56,116 nt of DNA, from positions 1 through 56,116 of the forward strand of contig JAVHYA010000028.1 of the NCBI GenBank assembly GCA_031119395.1, written 5' to 3'. The DNA is from Pseudomonadota bacterium (GTDB lineage: Bacteria > Pseudomonadota > Gammaproteobacteria > Burkholderiales > Burkholderiaceae_C). Under the pieces are notes generated by a model that searched no databases, was not told where the DNA came from, and saw only the letters and a list, made by a program, of their open reading frames with translations. Within the stretch, counting starts at the first letter, position 1; each line of letters begins with the position of its first letter. This document shows, piece after piece, positions 15,730 through 24,540 of the stretch. The position numbers and the translations under genes were made by a program.

Positions 15730-17088
15730 TCAGTGCGCCTCGGCCAGCGGCGGCAGGCCCAGCCCCGCATACACCGTGCCCGCCAGCCGCCGCAGCCGGC
15801 GCGACTGCGGCTGGCCGTTGAGCTGCTGCTGCACGATGCCCTGGGCGCCGATGAGCGCCGCAGGGGTGCCGCTTCGCACCAGCGCATCGAGGTACACCTG
15901 TTCGAAGAGGTCGCGCTGTGCATGGCTGCCGCCGATCTCCAGCATGCGCGGCAGCGCCGTGCCCAGGCCGTCGATGGCGGCGGTGAGCTCGCCGCGCGCG
16001 TGCGCCAGCAGCCCGCGCGCTGCGGGCACGCACACGCGCTCCCACGCGTGGCGCGTGGCTGCTGGTGCGGTGGGAGCGTAGGCCTCGATGTGGCGCAGCA
16101 GGGCGTCGGCCTCGGGCCGGCCGGCCCGCGCCAGGCCGTAGAGGTACTGGAGGTCGAGGAAGGGCAGCACGTGGTCGGCGGTGCGCCCGGCCAGGTGCGT
16201 GGCCACGTCCTGCCAGCGGTCGCCGACGTCGACGCCCGCCAGTTCCAGCCGCGCCAGCAGCGACACGGCGCCGATCTGGTCCTGCGAATAGTCCTTGACC
16301 ACGCCCCAGCACCGGCGGTCGTACACCGCCAGCGCCTCGTCGTCCCGGCCCAGGTCGATGAGGAAGAGTGCCAGGTGCCACCAGTTGTGCGTGACCATGA
16401 AGGAGTTCAGCCCGGTCCAGGTCTCGCTCACGTCCTCCATGAAGGCCAGGCCCTCGGTGAGGCGGCCTTCGGTCAGCATGACGTGCGCCAGCGCGTGGTG
16501 GGCCCAGGGCTCCTTGCGCTCCATCGCGATGGCGCGGCGCGCGCTGGTTTCGGCCTCGGGCAGGAGGTGGCACTGCTCGTAGCCGAAGGCCAGCATGCCG
16601 TGCAGGTAGGGCACGTCGGCCGCGTGCGGTGCGACCGCCAGCGCCAGGCGCAGCATGCCCGGGCAGTCGCCCAGGTTGAAGCAGTGGTACTGCCCGAGCT
16701 TGAGCGACACCAGGTCGCGCGGGAATTCGCGCGCCTGCTCCTCGTGCAGCCGGATCGCCTCGCGGATGTCGCCCGCCACCCAGGCCGCCACGGCCGCGAT
16801 GTAGCGGCGCTCGCGCGGCGTCGCGTGCGGGGAGCCGGCCTGCGCGCGCTCGATGAAGGGCCGCGCGTGGGCCACCGCGTCGGCCGACTCGGCAAACATC
16901 TGCAGCGTGGCGCAGTAGGCCTGCACCAGCGGGTCGGGGTCCTCGTGCGGCGTGAGCGCGAGGTTGGCGGCGCGCGCCTCGCAGGCGATGAAGCCGCCCA
17001 CGAAGTCGTCGACCAACCGCTGGCTGGTGCTGTCGCTCAGGCTGAGCGGGTTTCCGAGTGGATCGGTGGCGGTGGGTGCGGAAGGCAT
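15730..17088 (-). CDS. TTC38-like tetratricopeptide repeat protein
   Basis: 452 residues, no signal peptide, mostly helical. The stretch HEDPDPLVQAYCATLQMFAE, the helix pairs with ERRYIAAVAAWVAGD, the SLKLGQYHCFNLGD segment, the WAHHALAHVMLTEGR helix and the THNWWHLALFLIDLGR motif match the TTC38 (tetratricopeptide repeat protein 38) family, found in bacteria and animals. Function unknown; it is presumed to be a protein-interaction scaffold. Minus-strand CAGAAT sits 7 nt before the ATG. It is divergent from the three-domain hydrolase gene with only 113 bp between starts, so the two may share a control region. Confidence 0.85.
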   Translation of the reverse strand: MPSAPTATDPLGNPLSLSDSTSQRLVDDFVGGFIACEARAANLALTPHEDPDPLVQAYCATLQMFAESADAVAHARPFIERAQAGSPHATPRERRYIAAVAAWVAGDIREAIRLHEEQAREFPRDLVSLKLGQYHCFNLGDCPGMLRLALAVAPHAADVPYLHGMLAFGYEQCHLLPEAETSARRAIAMERKEPWAHHALAHVMLTEGRLTEGLAFMEDVSETWTGLNSFMVTHNWWHLALFLIDLGRDDEALAVYDRRCWGVVKDYSQDQIGAVSLLARLELAGVDVGDRWQDVATHLAGRTADHVLPFLDLQYLYGLARAGRPEADALLRHIEAYAPTAPAATRHAWERVCVPAARGLLAHARGELTAAIDGLGTALPRMLEIGGSHAQRDLFEQVYLDALVRSGTPAALIGAQGIVQQQLNGQPQSRRLRRLAGTVYAGLGLPPLAEAH

Positions 17089-17095
17089 GGCCGAG

Positions 17096-17101
17096 ATTCT
17101 G
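17096..17101 (-). promoter_or_regulatory. Putative -10 box of the TTC38-like gene
   Basis: CAGAAT on the minus strand, 7 nt from the ATG at 17088, which would give a leaderless transcript. The rest of the 113-bp divergent gap shows no clear site beyond GGAG at 17192-17195 for the plus-strand gene. Confidence 0.35.
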
Positions 17102-17201
17102 CCGCCGTGCCGGACTGTGCGTGCGCACTACACCGGATGCGGGATGCGCAGGCACGCACGCGCCGCGCATCATGGACGCAGTGAATGCACCGGAGCCTGC
17201 C

Positions 17202-19901
17202 ATGCCCCAGCTCACCGATCTCCATCTCGCGCGCATCATGCGCAACGCCTCCGGGCGCCGCCGCACCGAGTGCCTGCAGCCTTTCAACGACGCGATGCAG
17301 GCCAACGGCATCGACACGCTGAACCGCGCCGCCGCCTTCGTCGCGCAGCTGGCGCACGAGTCGGGCGAGCTGCGCTGGCTGGAGGAGATCTGGGGCCCGA
17401 CCGCGGCGCAGAAGCGTTACGAGCCGCCAAGCGACCTCGCCCGGCGGCTGGGCAACACGCAGAAGGGCGACGGCTTTCGCTACAAGGGCCGCGGGCCGAT
17501 CCAGATCACCGGCCGCTTCAACTACCGCCAATACGGCGGGCTGCTGGGGCTGGACCTCGAAGGCGATCCGGCGCAGGCCGCGCAGCCGGCCGTGGGGTTC
17601 GCCATCGCCGGTTGCTTCTGGTCGCGCAATGGCCTCAATGCGCTGGCCGATGCCGGCGACTTCAGCGGCATCACGCGGCGCATCAACGGCGGCCAGAACG
17701 GTGCGGCCGACCGGCAGCGCTTCTACGACCTGGCGCTGCAGGTGCTGGCGGACAGCTTTCCCGCGCGTGCCGCGGCGCCGGCGAAGGCCGTGCGTGCCTC
17801 CCGCGCGGCGTCGGCCGAATCGCTGCCGCGCGGCCAGGAGGCGATCGAGGCCGACGCCGCGGCCATGGCACAGGCGGAGAGGCGCACCGCCAGGAAGACA
17901 TCCGGCAAGGGCCGGGCCGCGGCGCCGGCACCGGCGGATGTGCCCGCACGCGCCCTCGACGCGCGTCCCGACACGCTGGACTTCCGCGACCTGATGTACA
18001 CGCCCACCCTGGTGGAAGTGCCCACGCATGTGTCGCTGGGCGACTACCTCGAGCAGGGGGTGCCCATCCTCGACCAGGGGCGCGAAGGGGCCTGCACCGG
18101 CTTCGGCCTGGCGACGGTGGCCAACTACCTGCTGCTGCGCCGGCGCGTGCTGCCGGACCGCACGCCCGTCAGCCCCCGCATGTTCTACCAACTGGCCCGC
18201 CGCTACGACGAATGGCCGGGCGAGGAGTACGAGGGATCGAGCGCGCGCGGTGCCATGAAGGGATGGCACAAGCACGGCGTGTGTGCCGAATCGCTGTACC
18301 CCCAGGTGCTGCCACGTGGCCAGAAGCACGGCCTGAACGAGGCGCGCACGGCCGATGCCGTGCGGCGGCCGCTGGGCGCGTACTTCCGCGTCAACCACAA
18401 GGACCTGGTGGCCATGCATTCGGCCATCGCCGAGGTGGGCATCCTCTACGCCACCTGCCGCGTGCACCAGGGCTGGAGCGCGGTGGGCGCCGACGGCCGC
18501 ATCGCGCAGTCCGACGCCATCCTCGGCGGCCATGCCTTCGCCATCGTGGCCTACGACGAGCGCGGCTTCTGGCTGCAGAACTCGTGGGGCCCGACGTGGG
18601 GGCAGGGCGGCTTCGGCCACCTGAGCTACGACGACTGGCTGGCCAACGGCACCGACGTCTGGGTGGCGCGCCTGGGCGCGCCGGTCACGCTCACGCGGCC
18701 CGAATCGGCCGCCACCGCGCATGCGAAGAGCTCGGCCCAGTCCAATGCCTATGCCTACGCCGAACTGCGGCCGCACATCGTGAGCGTGGGCAACGACGGC
18801 CGGCTCAAGGCCGGTGGCGACTACGGCAGCACGCCGCAGGAACTGGCGCGCGTGTTCGAGGAGGACATCCCGCGCGCCGTCGCCCACTGGAAGGTGCCGC
18901 GCGTGCTGCTGTACGCGCATGGCGGGCTGGTGAGCGAGCAGTCCGCGGTGCAGCGGCTGGCCGAATACCGGCCGCTGCTCATGGGCGGAGAGGTCTACCC
19001 GCTGGCCTTCGTGTGGCGCACCGACTACTGGACCACGCTCACCAACATCCTCAAGGACGCCATCTCCCGGCGCCGGCCCGAGGGTGCGCTGGACGCCACC
19101 AAGGACTTCATGCTCGATCGCCTGGACGACGCGCTCGAACCGGTCGCGCGTGCGCTCACCGGCAAGTCGGCCTGGGACCAGATGAAGCAGAACGCGCTGG
19201 CCACCAGCGCCGCCGGCGGCGCCGCGGTGCTCGTGGCCGACCACCTCGAGACGCTGGCGAAGCAGCTCCCCGGGCTGGAGATCCACCTGGTCGGCCACAG
19301 TGCCGGATCGATCCTGCTCGCCCCGGTTCTGGGCCTGCTGGGCGACCGCGGGCTCAAGGCGAAGACCTGCACGCTCTGGGCACCGGCCTGCACCACGGCG
19401 CTCTTCCGAACGCACTACCTGCCTGCGCTGCAGAAGAAGGTGTTGCGCAAGTTGGCGCTCTTCCTGCTCACCGACACGGCCGAGCAGGACGACCACTGCG
19501 CGCACATCTACAACAAGTCGCTGCTGTACCTGGTCTCCCACGCGTTCGAGGACCCGGCCCGCATCCCGTTGTTCCGCGACGGCGTGCCGCTGCTGGGCAT
19601 GGCACGCTGGCTCGATGCCGAGCTGCGCAAGACCCTGGAGTCCTTCGGCACCGACATCGTGCTGGCGCCCAACAACGAGCCCGAACCCTCGCCGTCGGCT
19701 TCGGGTGCGATGCACCATGGCGATTTCGACGACGACCGGCGCACGGTCATGGCGACCTACCGCCGCATCGTGGCCGACGGGCCGGCCGCGGCGGCGCGCC
19801 GGGGTGAGGCGGCAGCCGGCGCCTTGCCGGTCTTCAAGCGCTCCGAGTCGTCGATGCGCGACCAGCGCCAGCAGCTGGACTGGCGCACCCAGCGCGCGTA
19901 G
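17202..19901 (+). CDS. Three-domain hydrolase: GH19 lysozyme/chitinase + papain-like C1 peptidase + alpha/beta hydrolase
   Basis: 899 residues, no signal peptide or membrane segment. Domain 1 (about 1-185) is GH19-like: FVAQLAHESGELRWLEEIW with the catalytic Glu at 53, then YKGRGPIQITGRFNYRQYG and INGGQNGAADRQRFY. An Ala/Arg-rich linker (186-250) follows. Domain 2 (about 255-495) is a papain fold: oxyanion Gln292, Cys298 in DQGREGACTGFG, His444 in GGHAFAIVAYD and Asn460 in LQNSWGPTWG. Domain 3 (about 525-820) is lipase-like: YAHGG at 571-575 and nucleophile Ser700 in VGHSAGS; a candidate His is 780. All three active sites look intact. Start 17202 is chosen for GGAG 6 nt upstream; 17172 is possible. 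No secretion or immunity gene is adjacent. Role unknown; a cell-attack or lysis enzyme is one inference. Confidence 0.85.
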   Translation: MPQLTDLHLARIMRNASGRRRTECLQPFNDAMQANGIDTLNRAAAFVAQLAHESGELRWLEEIWGPTAAQKRYEPPSDLARRLGNTQKGDGFRYKGRGPIQITGRFNYRQYGGLLGLDLEGDPAQAAQPAVGFAIAGCFWSRNGLNALADAGDFSGITRRINGGQNGAADRQRFYDLALQVLADSFPARAAAPAKAVRASRAASAESLPRGQEAIEADAAAMAQAERRTARKTSGKGRAAAPAPADVPARALDARPDTLDFRDLMYTPTLVEVPTHVSLGDYLEQGVPILDQGREGACTGFGLATVANYLLLRRRVLPDRTPVSPRMFYQLARRYDEWPGEEYEGSSARGAMKGWHKHGVCAESLYPQVLPRGQKHGLNEARTADAVRRPLGAYFRVNHKDLVAMHSAIAEVGILYATCRVHQGWSAVGADGRIAQSDAILGGHAFAIVAYDERGFWLQNSWGPTWGQGGFGHLSYDDWLANGTDVWVARLGAPVTLTRPESAATAHAKSSAQSNAYAYAELRPHIVSVGNDGRLKAGGDYGSTPQELARVFEEDIPRAVAHWKVPRVLLYAHGGLVSEQSAVQRLAEYRPLLMGGEVYPLAFVWRTDYWTTLTNILKDAISRRRPEGALDATKDFMLDRLDDALEPVARALTGKSAWDQMKQNALATSAAGGAAVLVADHLETLAKQLPGLEIHLVGHSAGSILLAPVLGLLGDRGLKAKTCTLWAPACTTALFRTHYLPALQKKVLRKLALFLLTDTAEQDDHCAHIYNKSLLYLVSHAFEDPARIPLFRDGVPLLGMARWLDAELRKTLESFGTDIVLAPNNEPEPSPSASGAMHHGDFDDDRRTVMATYRRIVADGPAAAARRGEAAAGALPVFKRSESSMRDQRQQLDWRTQRA

Positions 19902-19943
19902 GCGGGCCCGCGCGGGCGCGGGCTGAGTGCTGCCGGCGCCTCG

Positions 19944-20342
19944 TCAGACGCCCGCCGCCTGGTGGCGGAACTCCTGCGTGCGGCCGCCGTAGCCGTAGGC
20001 CGCGGCGCGGGCATCGATCACATGCACGTAGCTCAGCGCGTGCAGGTCCGGCCGCAGCCGCGCGAAGGCGGCGTGCACCTCGGCCAGGTAGCGCGCCTTC
20101 TCGGCCTTGGTGTTGGTCTCGTCGGTGATGCTGATGTCCAGGTGGAAGGCGCTGCGCTGCTGCTCGGCCAGCGAGCGGCCGCCGACGAACCACAGCGCGG
20201 CCGGGATGAACTGCACGGTGGTGGCGATGACCTCGGGCTTCTTGCCGAGCACCCGCTGCGTGAGCTCTCCGACGGCGGCGACCGCTTCGCGGGCCAGGGC
20301 GGCGTCGGGTTCGCCGGACAGGTGGATGACGATGTGGGGCAT
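19944..20342 (-). CDS. Tautomerase-superfamily protein
   Basis: 132 residues beginning MPHIVIHLSG; after Met removal Pro1 would be the catalytic base, as in 4-oxalocrotonate tautomerase and MIF-like enzymes. The chain is about twice the length of a 4-OT monomer, consistent with a fused or extended family member. The rest shows DISITDETNTKAEKARYLAEVH. It converges on the three-domain hydrolase gene; the short gap 19902-19943 contains a GC-rich hairpin (GCCCGCGCGGGC) without a T tract. Upstream it is divergent from a LysR regulator, which probably controls it. Confidence 0.83.
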   Translation of the reverse strand: MPHIVIHLSGEPDAALAREAVAAVGELTQRVLGKKPEVIATTVQFIPAALWFVGGRSLAEQQRSAFHLDISITDETNTKAEKARYLAEVHAAFARLRPDLHALSYVHVIDARAAAYGYGGRTQEFRHQAAGV

Positions 20343-20453
20343 GGCGCTTCTCCTCGGGAGTGGAATGACGATGGGCTCATTCTGGGCATGCGATTGCCAT
20401 CGGAAAAGCGGGAATCAATAATGCGACCCATCGAAATTGCCGATGGATGAGCG
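20343..20453. promoter_or_regulatory. Divergent control region between the tautomerase and LysR genes
   Basis: The 111-bp gap is visibly more AT-rich than its surroundings. It holds CGATTGCCATCGG near 20390-20402 and CCATCGAAATTGCCGATGG near 20427-20445, i.e. related inverted CCATCG/CGATGG motifs about 30 bp apart, plus ATCAATAATG as a possible -10. This spacing suits a LysR tetramer site. No experiment is implied. Confidence 0.45.
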
Positions 20454-21320
20454 ATGCAGGGATTCGACCTCGAGCAGCTGCGCACCCTGGTGGCCGTGGT
20501 GGACGCGGGCAGCGTCACCGGCGGCGCGCCGCGCGTGTTCCTGTCGCAGTCGGCCGCGAGCGAGCAGCTGCGCAAGCTGGAGGAGCGTGCCGGCCAGGTG
20601 CTGCTGCATCGCGGCAAGGCCGGCGTGTGGCCGACGCCCGCGGGCGAGCGCCTGCTGGCCCATGCCCAGCGCCTGCTCGCGCTGAGCGACGAGGCCTGGC
20701 GCGACCTGCACGGCGTGGCGCTGCAGGGCGAGCTGCGGCTGGGCATCACCGACTACTACCGGCCGGCGGACCTGGCGCGCCTGCTGGCGCGGCTGGGCGC
20801 GCAATACCCGCAACTGCGGCTGCACGTCACGGTGCGCAAGAGCGGCGAGGTCGAGGCCGCCTACGCGCAGGGCGAGCACGACGTCGGCGTGTCGATGCGC
20901 ATCGTGGGGCAGGGCGCGCCGGCCCGTGCCACCGGGGCCTTGCTGCGGCAGGAGGCCCTGCGGTGGATGGCGGCGCCCGGCGTGCGGCCGGCGCGCGGGG
21001 CGCCGCTGCGCCTGCTGGCGCTGCCCGACAGCTGCGCGCTGCACCAGTTCACCGTGGGCCTGCTGCGCCGGCGCAAGGTGCCGTACAGCATCGTTCACGT
21101 GGCTTCCGGGGTGGCCGGCCTGCAGTCGGCGCTGGCGGCCGGCCTGGGCATCGCCTGTCTCAACGAGTCGGCGCTGGGGCCCGGCGTGGCGCCGCTGGCT
21201 GCACCGCACGGTCTGCCGGCGCTGCCGAAGGTCGCCTTCCACGTGCTGCCTCCGCGGCAGGGCGAAGACGCATTCGTCGGCCGTGTGCGCGAGGAACTGG
21301 CGGCGCTGCTGGCCGCCTAG
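20454..21320 (+). CDS. LysR-family transcriptional regulator
   Basis: 288 residues. The N-terminal winged helix-turn-helix is FDLEQLRTLVAVVDAGSVTG through SQSAASEQLRKLEERAG, followed by the linker helix and a periplasmic-binding-type effector domain (ELRLGITDYYRP). The segment where most LysR proteins have AARxLHxTQ reads GGAPRVFLSQ here, an unusual substitution in the helix before the recognition helix. It is divergent from the tautomerase gene and likely autoregulated through the shared gap. Effector unknown. Confidence 0.9.
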   Translation: MQGFDLEQLRTLVAVVDAGSVTGGAPRVFLSQSAASEQLRKLEERAGQVLLHRGKAGVWPTPAGERLLAHAQRLLALSDEAWRDLHGVALQGELRLGITDYYRPADLARLLARLGAQYPQLRLHVTVRKSGEVEAAYAQGEHDVGVSMRIVGQGAPARATGALLRQEALRWMAAPGVRPARGAPLRLLALPDSCALHQFTVGLLRRRKVPYSIVHVASGVAGLQSALAAGLGIACLNESALGPGVAPLAAPHGLPALPKVAFHVLPPRQGEDAFVGRVREELAALLAA

Positions 21321-21360
21321 GCTCGCCCCCGCGTGCCGACGGCGCTGCAGCAGCCCAGCG

Positions 21361-22779
21361 CTACGCCGCCGGCGGCTGCGGCCAGGGCCGCTGCTCGCCG
21401 CGGATCTGTTCGAAGGCGCGCGCCACCTGCAGCACGCCCAGGTCGTCGAAGCGCTGGCCCGCGATCTGCAGGCCGATGGGCAGGCCAGCGGCCGAATAGC
21501 CGCAGTTGACCGAGGCGGCCGGCTGTTCCGACATGTTGAAGGGCACGGTGAAACCGATGTGTTCCAGCGGGCGCAGCGGGTCGTTGGTGGGCGAGGCGTC
21601 CTCGGCCGGCGCCGGCATGTTGGGCGACACGGGCGAGATCACGTAGTCGAAGCGCGCGCAGGCGGCCACCGTGGTCACGCGCGTGACGTGGAACTGGCTC
21701 GCGGCGCGGAACATGTGCTCGCCGGAGAAGCCGGCCGCGCTCTCGGCCCAGGTGCGGATGTAGGGCAGCACCTTGTCGCGCTGGTCGGCCCGCAGCGCCT
21801 TCATGTCGACCCAGGAGCGCATGCGCCAGAAGTGGTCCATGCCGTCGAGCATGGCCTGCGACATGAAGGGCTGCATGGGTTGCACGCTGGCGCCGGCGCG
21901 CTCGAAGAGGATGGCCGCCTGGCGCACCGCGGCGGCGATCTCGGGGTCGACCGCCAGGCCGCAGCCGGCGTCGAGCAGCAGGCCGATGCGCAGGCCGCGC
22001 AGGTGGTCGGGGCCGACGGCGTGCTGCGCCCAGGGAATGTCCTGCGCCGGCAGGCCCATGCTGTCGCGCGCGTCGGGCTGGGCCAGCGCCTGCATCATCC
22101 GTGCGGCGTCGGCCACGCTGCGCGTCATGGGGCCGGCGACGCGGCCGGTGTAGCTGTTGTCCAGCGGAATGCGGCCCAGGCTGGGCTTGAGCGTGAAGAT
22201 GCCGCACCACGAGGCCGGCAGCCGCAGCGAGCCGCCGATGTCGGTGCCCACGTGCAGCGGGCCGTAGCCGGCCGCCGCGGCCGCACCGGCGCCCGCGCTG
22301 GATCCGCCGGGCGTGCGGGCGAGGTCCCACGGGTTGCGCGACAGGCGGTGGAAGCTCGACAGCCCGGAGGACAGCATGCCGAAGTCGGGCATGGTGGTCT
22401 TGCTCACGAGCACCATGCCCGCTTCCCTGAGCCGGGCCGCAGCGGGCGCGTCGGCCGCGGCCGGGCGCAGGTCGACCGCGGCCGTGCCGGCGGGCATCGG
22501 GTCGCCCGCGGTGGTGATGTTCTCCTTCAGCGTGCCGGGCACGCCGTCGAGCGGGCCCAACGCCTCGCCGCGCTGCCAGCGTGCCTCGCTGGCACGGGCC
22601 TGTGCCAGGGCCGCTTCGGGGCGGTACAGGTAGGTGGCCTGCAGGGCAGGCTCCCAGCGCTCGATGTGGTCGATCACCGCCTGGGTGGCGTCGACGGGGG
22701 ACAGGGTGCCGGCGCGGTAGGCGTCGGACAGGTCGGCCGCGCTCCAGTCGTGCAGCGGGCGGGTGGTGTCAGCGGTCAT
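21361..22779 (-). CDS. Amidase-signature family hydrolase
   Basis: 472 residues. The Ser-cisSer-Lys machinery is complete: Lys85 in GTLKENITTAG, cis-Ser160 in TPGGSSAGAG and nucleophile Ser184 in TDIGGSLRLPAS. Length and the C-terminal AGLPIGLQIAGQRFDD segment are typical of stand-alone amidases rather than GatA. It is the last gene of the peptide-transporter unit, but a rho-independent terminator separates it from the second binding protein, so it may be expressed at a lower or separately controlled level. A plausible role is hydrolysis of the imported amide or peptide-like compound. Confidence 0.9.
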   Translation of the reverse strand: MTADTTRPLHDWSAADLSDAYRAGTLSPVDATQAVIDHIERWEPALQATYLYRPEAALAQARASEARWQRGEALGPLDGVPGTLKENITTAGDPMPAGTAAVDLRPAAADAPAAARLREAGMVLVSKTTMPDFGMLSSGLSSFHRLSRNPWDLARTPGGSSAGAGAAAAAGYGPLHVGTDIGGSLRLPASWCGIFTLKPSLGRIPLDNSYTGRVAGPMTRSVADAARMMQALAQPDARDSMGLPAQDIPWAQHAVGPDHLRGLRIGLLLDAGCGLAVDPEIAAAVRQAAILFERAGASVQPMQPFMSQAMLDGMDHFWRMRSWVDMKALRADQRDKVLPYIRTWAESAAGFSGEHMFRAASQFHVTRVTTVAACARFDYVISPVSPNMPAPAEDASPTNDPLRPLEHIGFTVPFNMSEQPAASVNCGYSAAGLPIGLQIAGQRFDDLGVLQVARAFEQIRGEQRPWPQPPAA

Positions 22780-22790
22780 GGCGTGCGAAG

Positions 22791-22824
22791 AAAAAAGCCG
22801 TGTCCCGCGGCGGCGGAACACGGC
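22791..22824 (-). terminator. Rho-independent terminator between binding protein 2 and the amidase
   Basis: Read on the minus strand: GCCGTGTTCC ... GGGACACGGC followed by six T residues. The stem is 7 bp plus G/C extensions. It lies inside the transporter-amidase unit and would attenuate amidase expression. Confidence 0.7.
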
Positions 22825-22852
22825 GTGGGCAGGAGTCAGTCCGTGGTGCGGC

Positions 22853-24343
22853 TCAGGACCACGACAGCGCAGCCAGCTCGTTGGCCGAGATCGGCATCGC
22901 CGTCCACAGGCCCTTGACGGTCTTCTTCGCGATGATCGGGAAGGTCGGCTGGAACAGGAAGCCGTTGGCCGCGTCGTCGGCCAGCATGCGCTGCGCGTCG
23001 CCCAGCAGCTTGTTGCGCTCCGTCGCGTTGCCGGTGGTCTTGATCTTGTCGTACAGCGCCTGGAAGGCCTTGTTGTTGTAGCCCCAGTAGTACTCCGGCT
23101 TGGCGTAGTTGCCCAGGTCGAAGGGCTCCACGTGCGAGACGATCGTGAGGTCGTAGTTGAAGCCGCCGCCGTAGGTGCCGCTGAGCCACTGCGCCCATTC
23201 GACGTTCTGGATCTTCACGTTGATGCCGATCTTGGCGAGCTGGGCCACGATCACCTCGCCGCCCTGGCGCGCGTAGGGCGGGGGGGGCAGGGTCATGGTC
23301 AGCTCCAGCGGCGTCTTCACGCCCGCCTCGGCCAGCAGCTTCTTGGCCTTCTCGATGTCGAAGGGGTTCACGCCGGTGGTGTCGACATAGCCGGGCGCGC
23401 CGGGCACGTAGTGGCTGCCGATGGGCGTGCCGAAACCGTCGGCGGCGCCTTCGATCACGGCCTTGCGGTCGATGGCGGCCAGGATGGCGCGGCGCACCCG
23501 CACGTCGTCCAGCGGCTTCTTGCGCTCGTTGATCGCCAGGATGGTCTTGGCGCGCGAGCCGCCCAGGATGACCTGGAACTGCGGGTTCATCTTGAACTGC
23601 GGCACCACGCGCGTGGCGATGCGCGGGAAGGCGTCCACGTCGCCGGCCAGCAGCGACGCGGCCTGTGCCGCCGGGTCGGAGATGAATCGGAAGGTGACCT
23701 TCTGCAGCTTGGGCTTCTGCACGCCCTTGTAGCCCGGCCAGCGGCTGACCACCAGCGAGGAGCCCTTGGCCCAGCTGTCGAGCTTGTAGGGGCCGGTGCC
23801 CACGGGCTGCGTGGCGTTGGTGCCGGCGCTCTTGGGCTCGACGATCACGGCCGTGGCCTGGCCCAGGATGAAGGGCAGGTCGGGGTCGATCTCCTTGTTG
23901 ATCACCACCACCGTGTGCGCGTCCACCGCCTGCACCGAGAAGTTGGCGAAGGTGCGCTTGTCCTTGTTCGTGCTCTTCTCGCCGCCGGCGCGCTCGAAGC
24001 TGAATTTCACCGCCTCGGCGTTGAAGGGCTCGCCGTTCTGGAAGGTGATGCCCTGGCGCAGCTTGAAGGTGTAGGTCTTCAGGTCGGGGGAGATCTCCCA
24101 GCTCTCGGCCAGCAGCGGCGAGACGCTGCCGTCGGCGTTGATCTTGGTGAGCGTCTCCATGATGTTGTAGAGCACGATCTCGCCGATGGCCGAGGCGGCG
24201 TTGGCGGTCGGGTCCAGGCCCGGCGGTTCGAGCGTCATGCCCAGCACCATGGAATCCTTCCTTCCCTGCGCCAGGCTGGCCAGCGGCGTGGCGAGCGCGG
24301 CGGTGGCGCTGCCGGTGAGAAGAAGGGTGCGGCGGTTCAACAT
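22853..24343 (-). CDS. Peptide/opine-type ABC transporter substrate-binding protein (copy 2)
   Basis: 496 residues, family 5 extracellular binding protein (DppA/OppA type). The signal NRRTLLLTGSATAALATPLASLAQ carries an Arg-Arg pair. The mature protein starts RKDSMVLGMTLEPPGLDP and has the family landmarks LAESWEISPDLKTYTFKLR, VGTGPYKLDSW and VRRAILAAIDRKAVIE. It is closely related in sequence over its whole length to the protein encoded just upstream (24541-26037), so the two are a tandem duplication. A 197-bp gap with no obvious gene separates them. Confidence 0.92.
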   Translation of the reverse strand: MLNRRTLLLTGSATAALATPLASLAQGRKDSMVLGMTLEPPGLDPTANAASAIGEIVLYNIMETLTKINADGSVSPLLAESWEISPDLKTYTFKLRQGITFQNGEPFNAEAVKFSFERAGGEKSTNKDKRTFANFSVQAVDAHTVVVINKEIDPDLPFILGQATAVIVEPKSAGTNATQPVGTGPYKLDSWAKGSSLVVSRWPGYKGVQKPKLQKVTFRFISDPAAQAASLLAGDVDAFPRIATRVVPQFKMNPQFQVILGGSRAKTILAINERKKPLDDVRVRRAILAAIDRKAVIEGAADGFGTPIGSHYVPGAPGYVDTTGVNPFDIEKAKKLLAEAGVKTPLELTMTLPPPPYARQGGEVIVAQLAKIGINVKIQNVEWAQWLSGTYGGGFNYDLTIVSHVEPFDLGNYAKPEYYWGYNNKAFQALYDKIKTTGNATERNKLLGDAQRMLADDAANGFLFQPTFPIIAKKTVKGLWTAMPISANELAALSWS

Positions 24344-24540
24344 AGCGAGTGATCTCCGAAGGGGATGAAGCGTGGACGCGGGGCGGCCATCGAGGTCGCC
24401 GGCGAGCACGCCGAAGGCGGCCATGCAGCAGGAACGATGCCATGCCGCCGCGCATTCTCTCGCAGCGAAGGCGCACCGTGCTGGGCGCCGGGGGGGCGTT
24501 CCCTCGGGAGGTTCCCCAAGGCGGGGCGCCGGCGCGCCGC

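Noticed and set aside
17037-19718. Long minus-strand open frame opposite the three-domain hydrolase
   Set aside because: Low-complexity Arg/Gly/Ala-rich translation with no motif; it is the antisense shadow of a strongly supported gene.
19902-19943. Terminator between the three-domain hydrolase and the tautomerase
   Set aside because: The G/C-rich hairpin has no T tract on either strand, so it is only noted.
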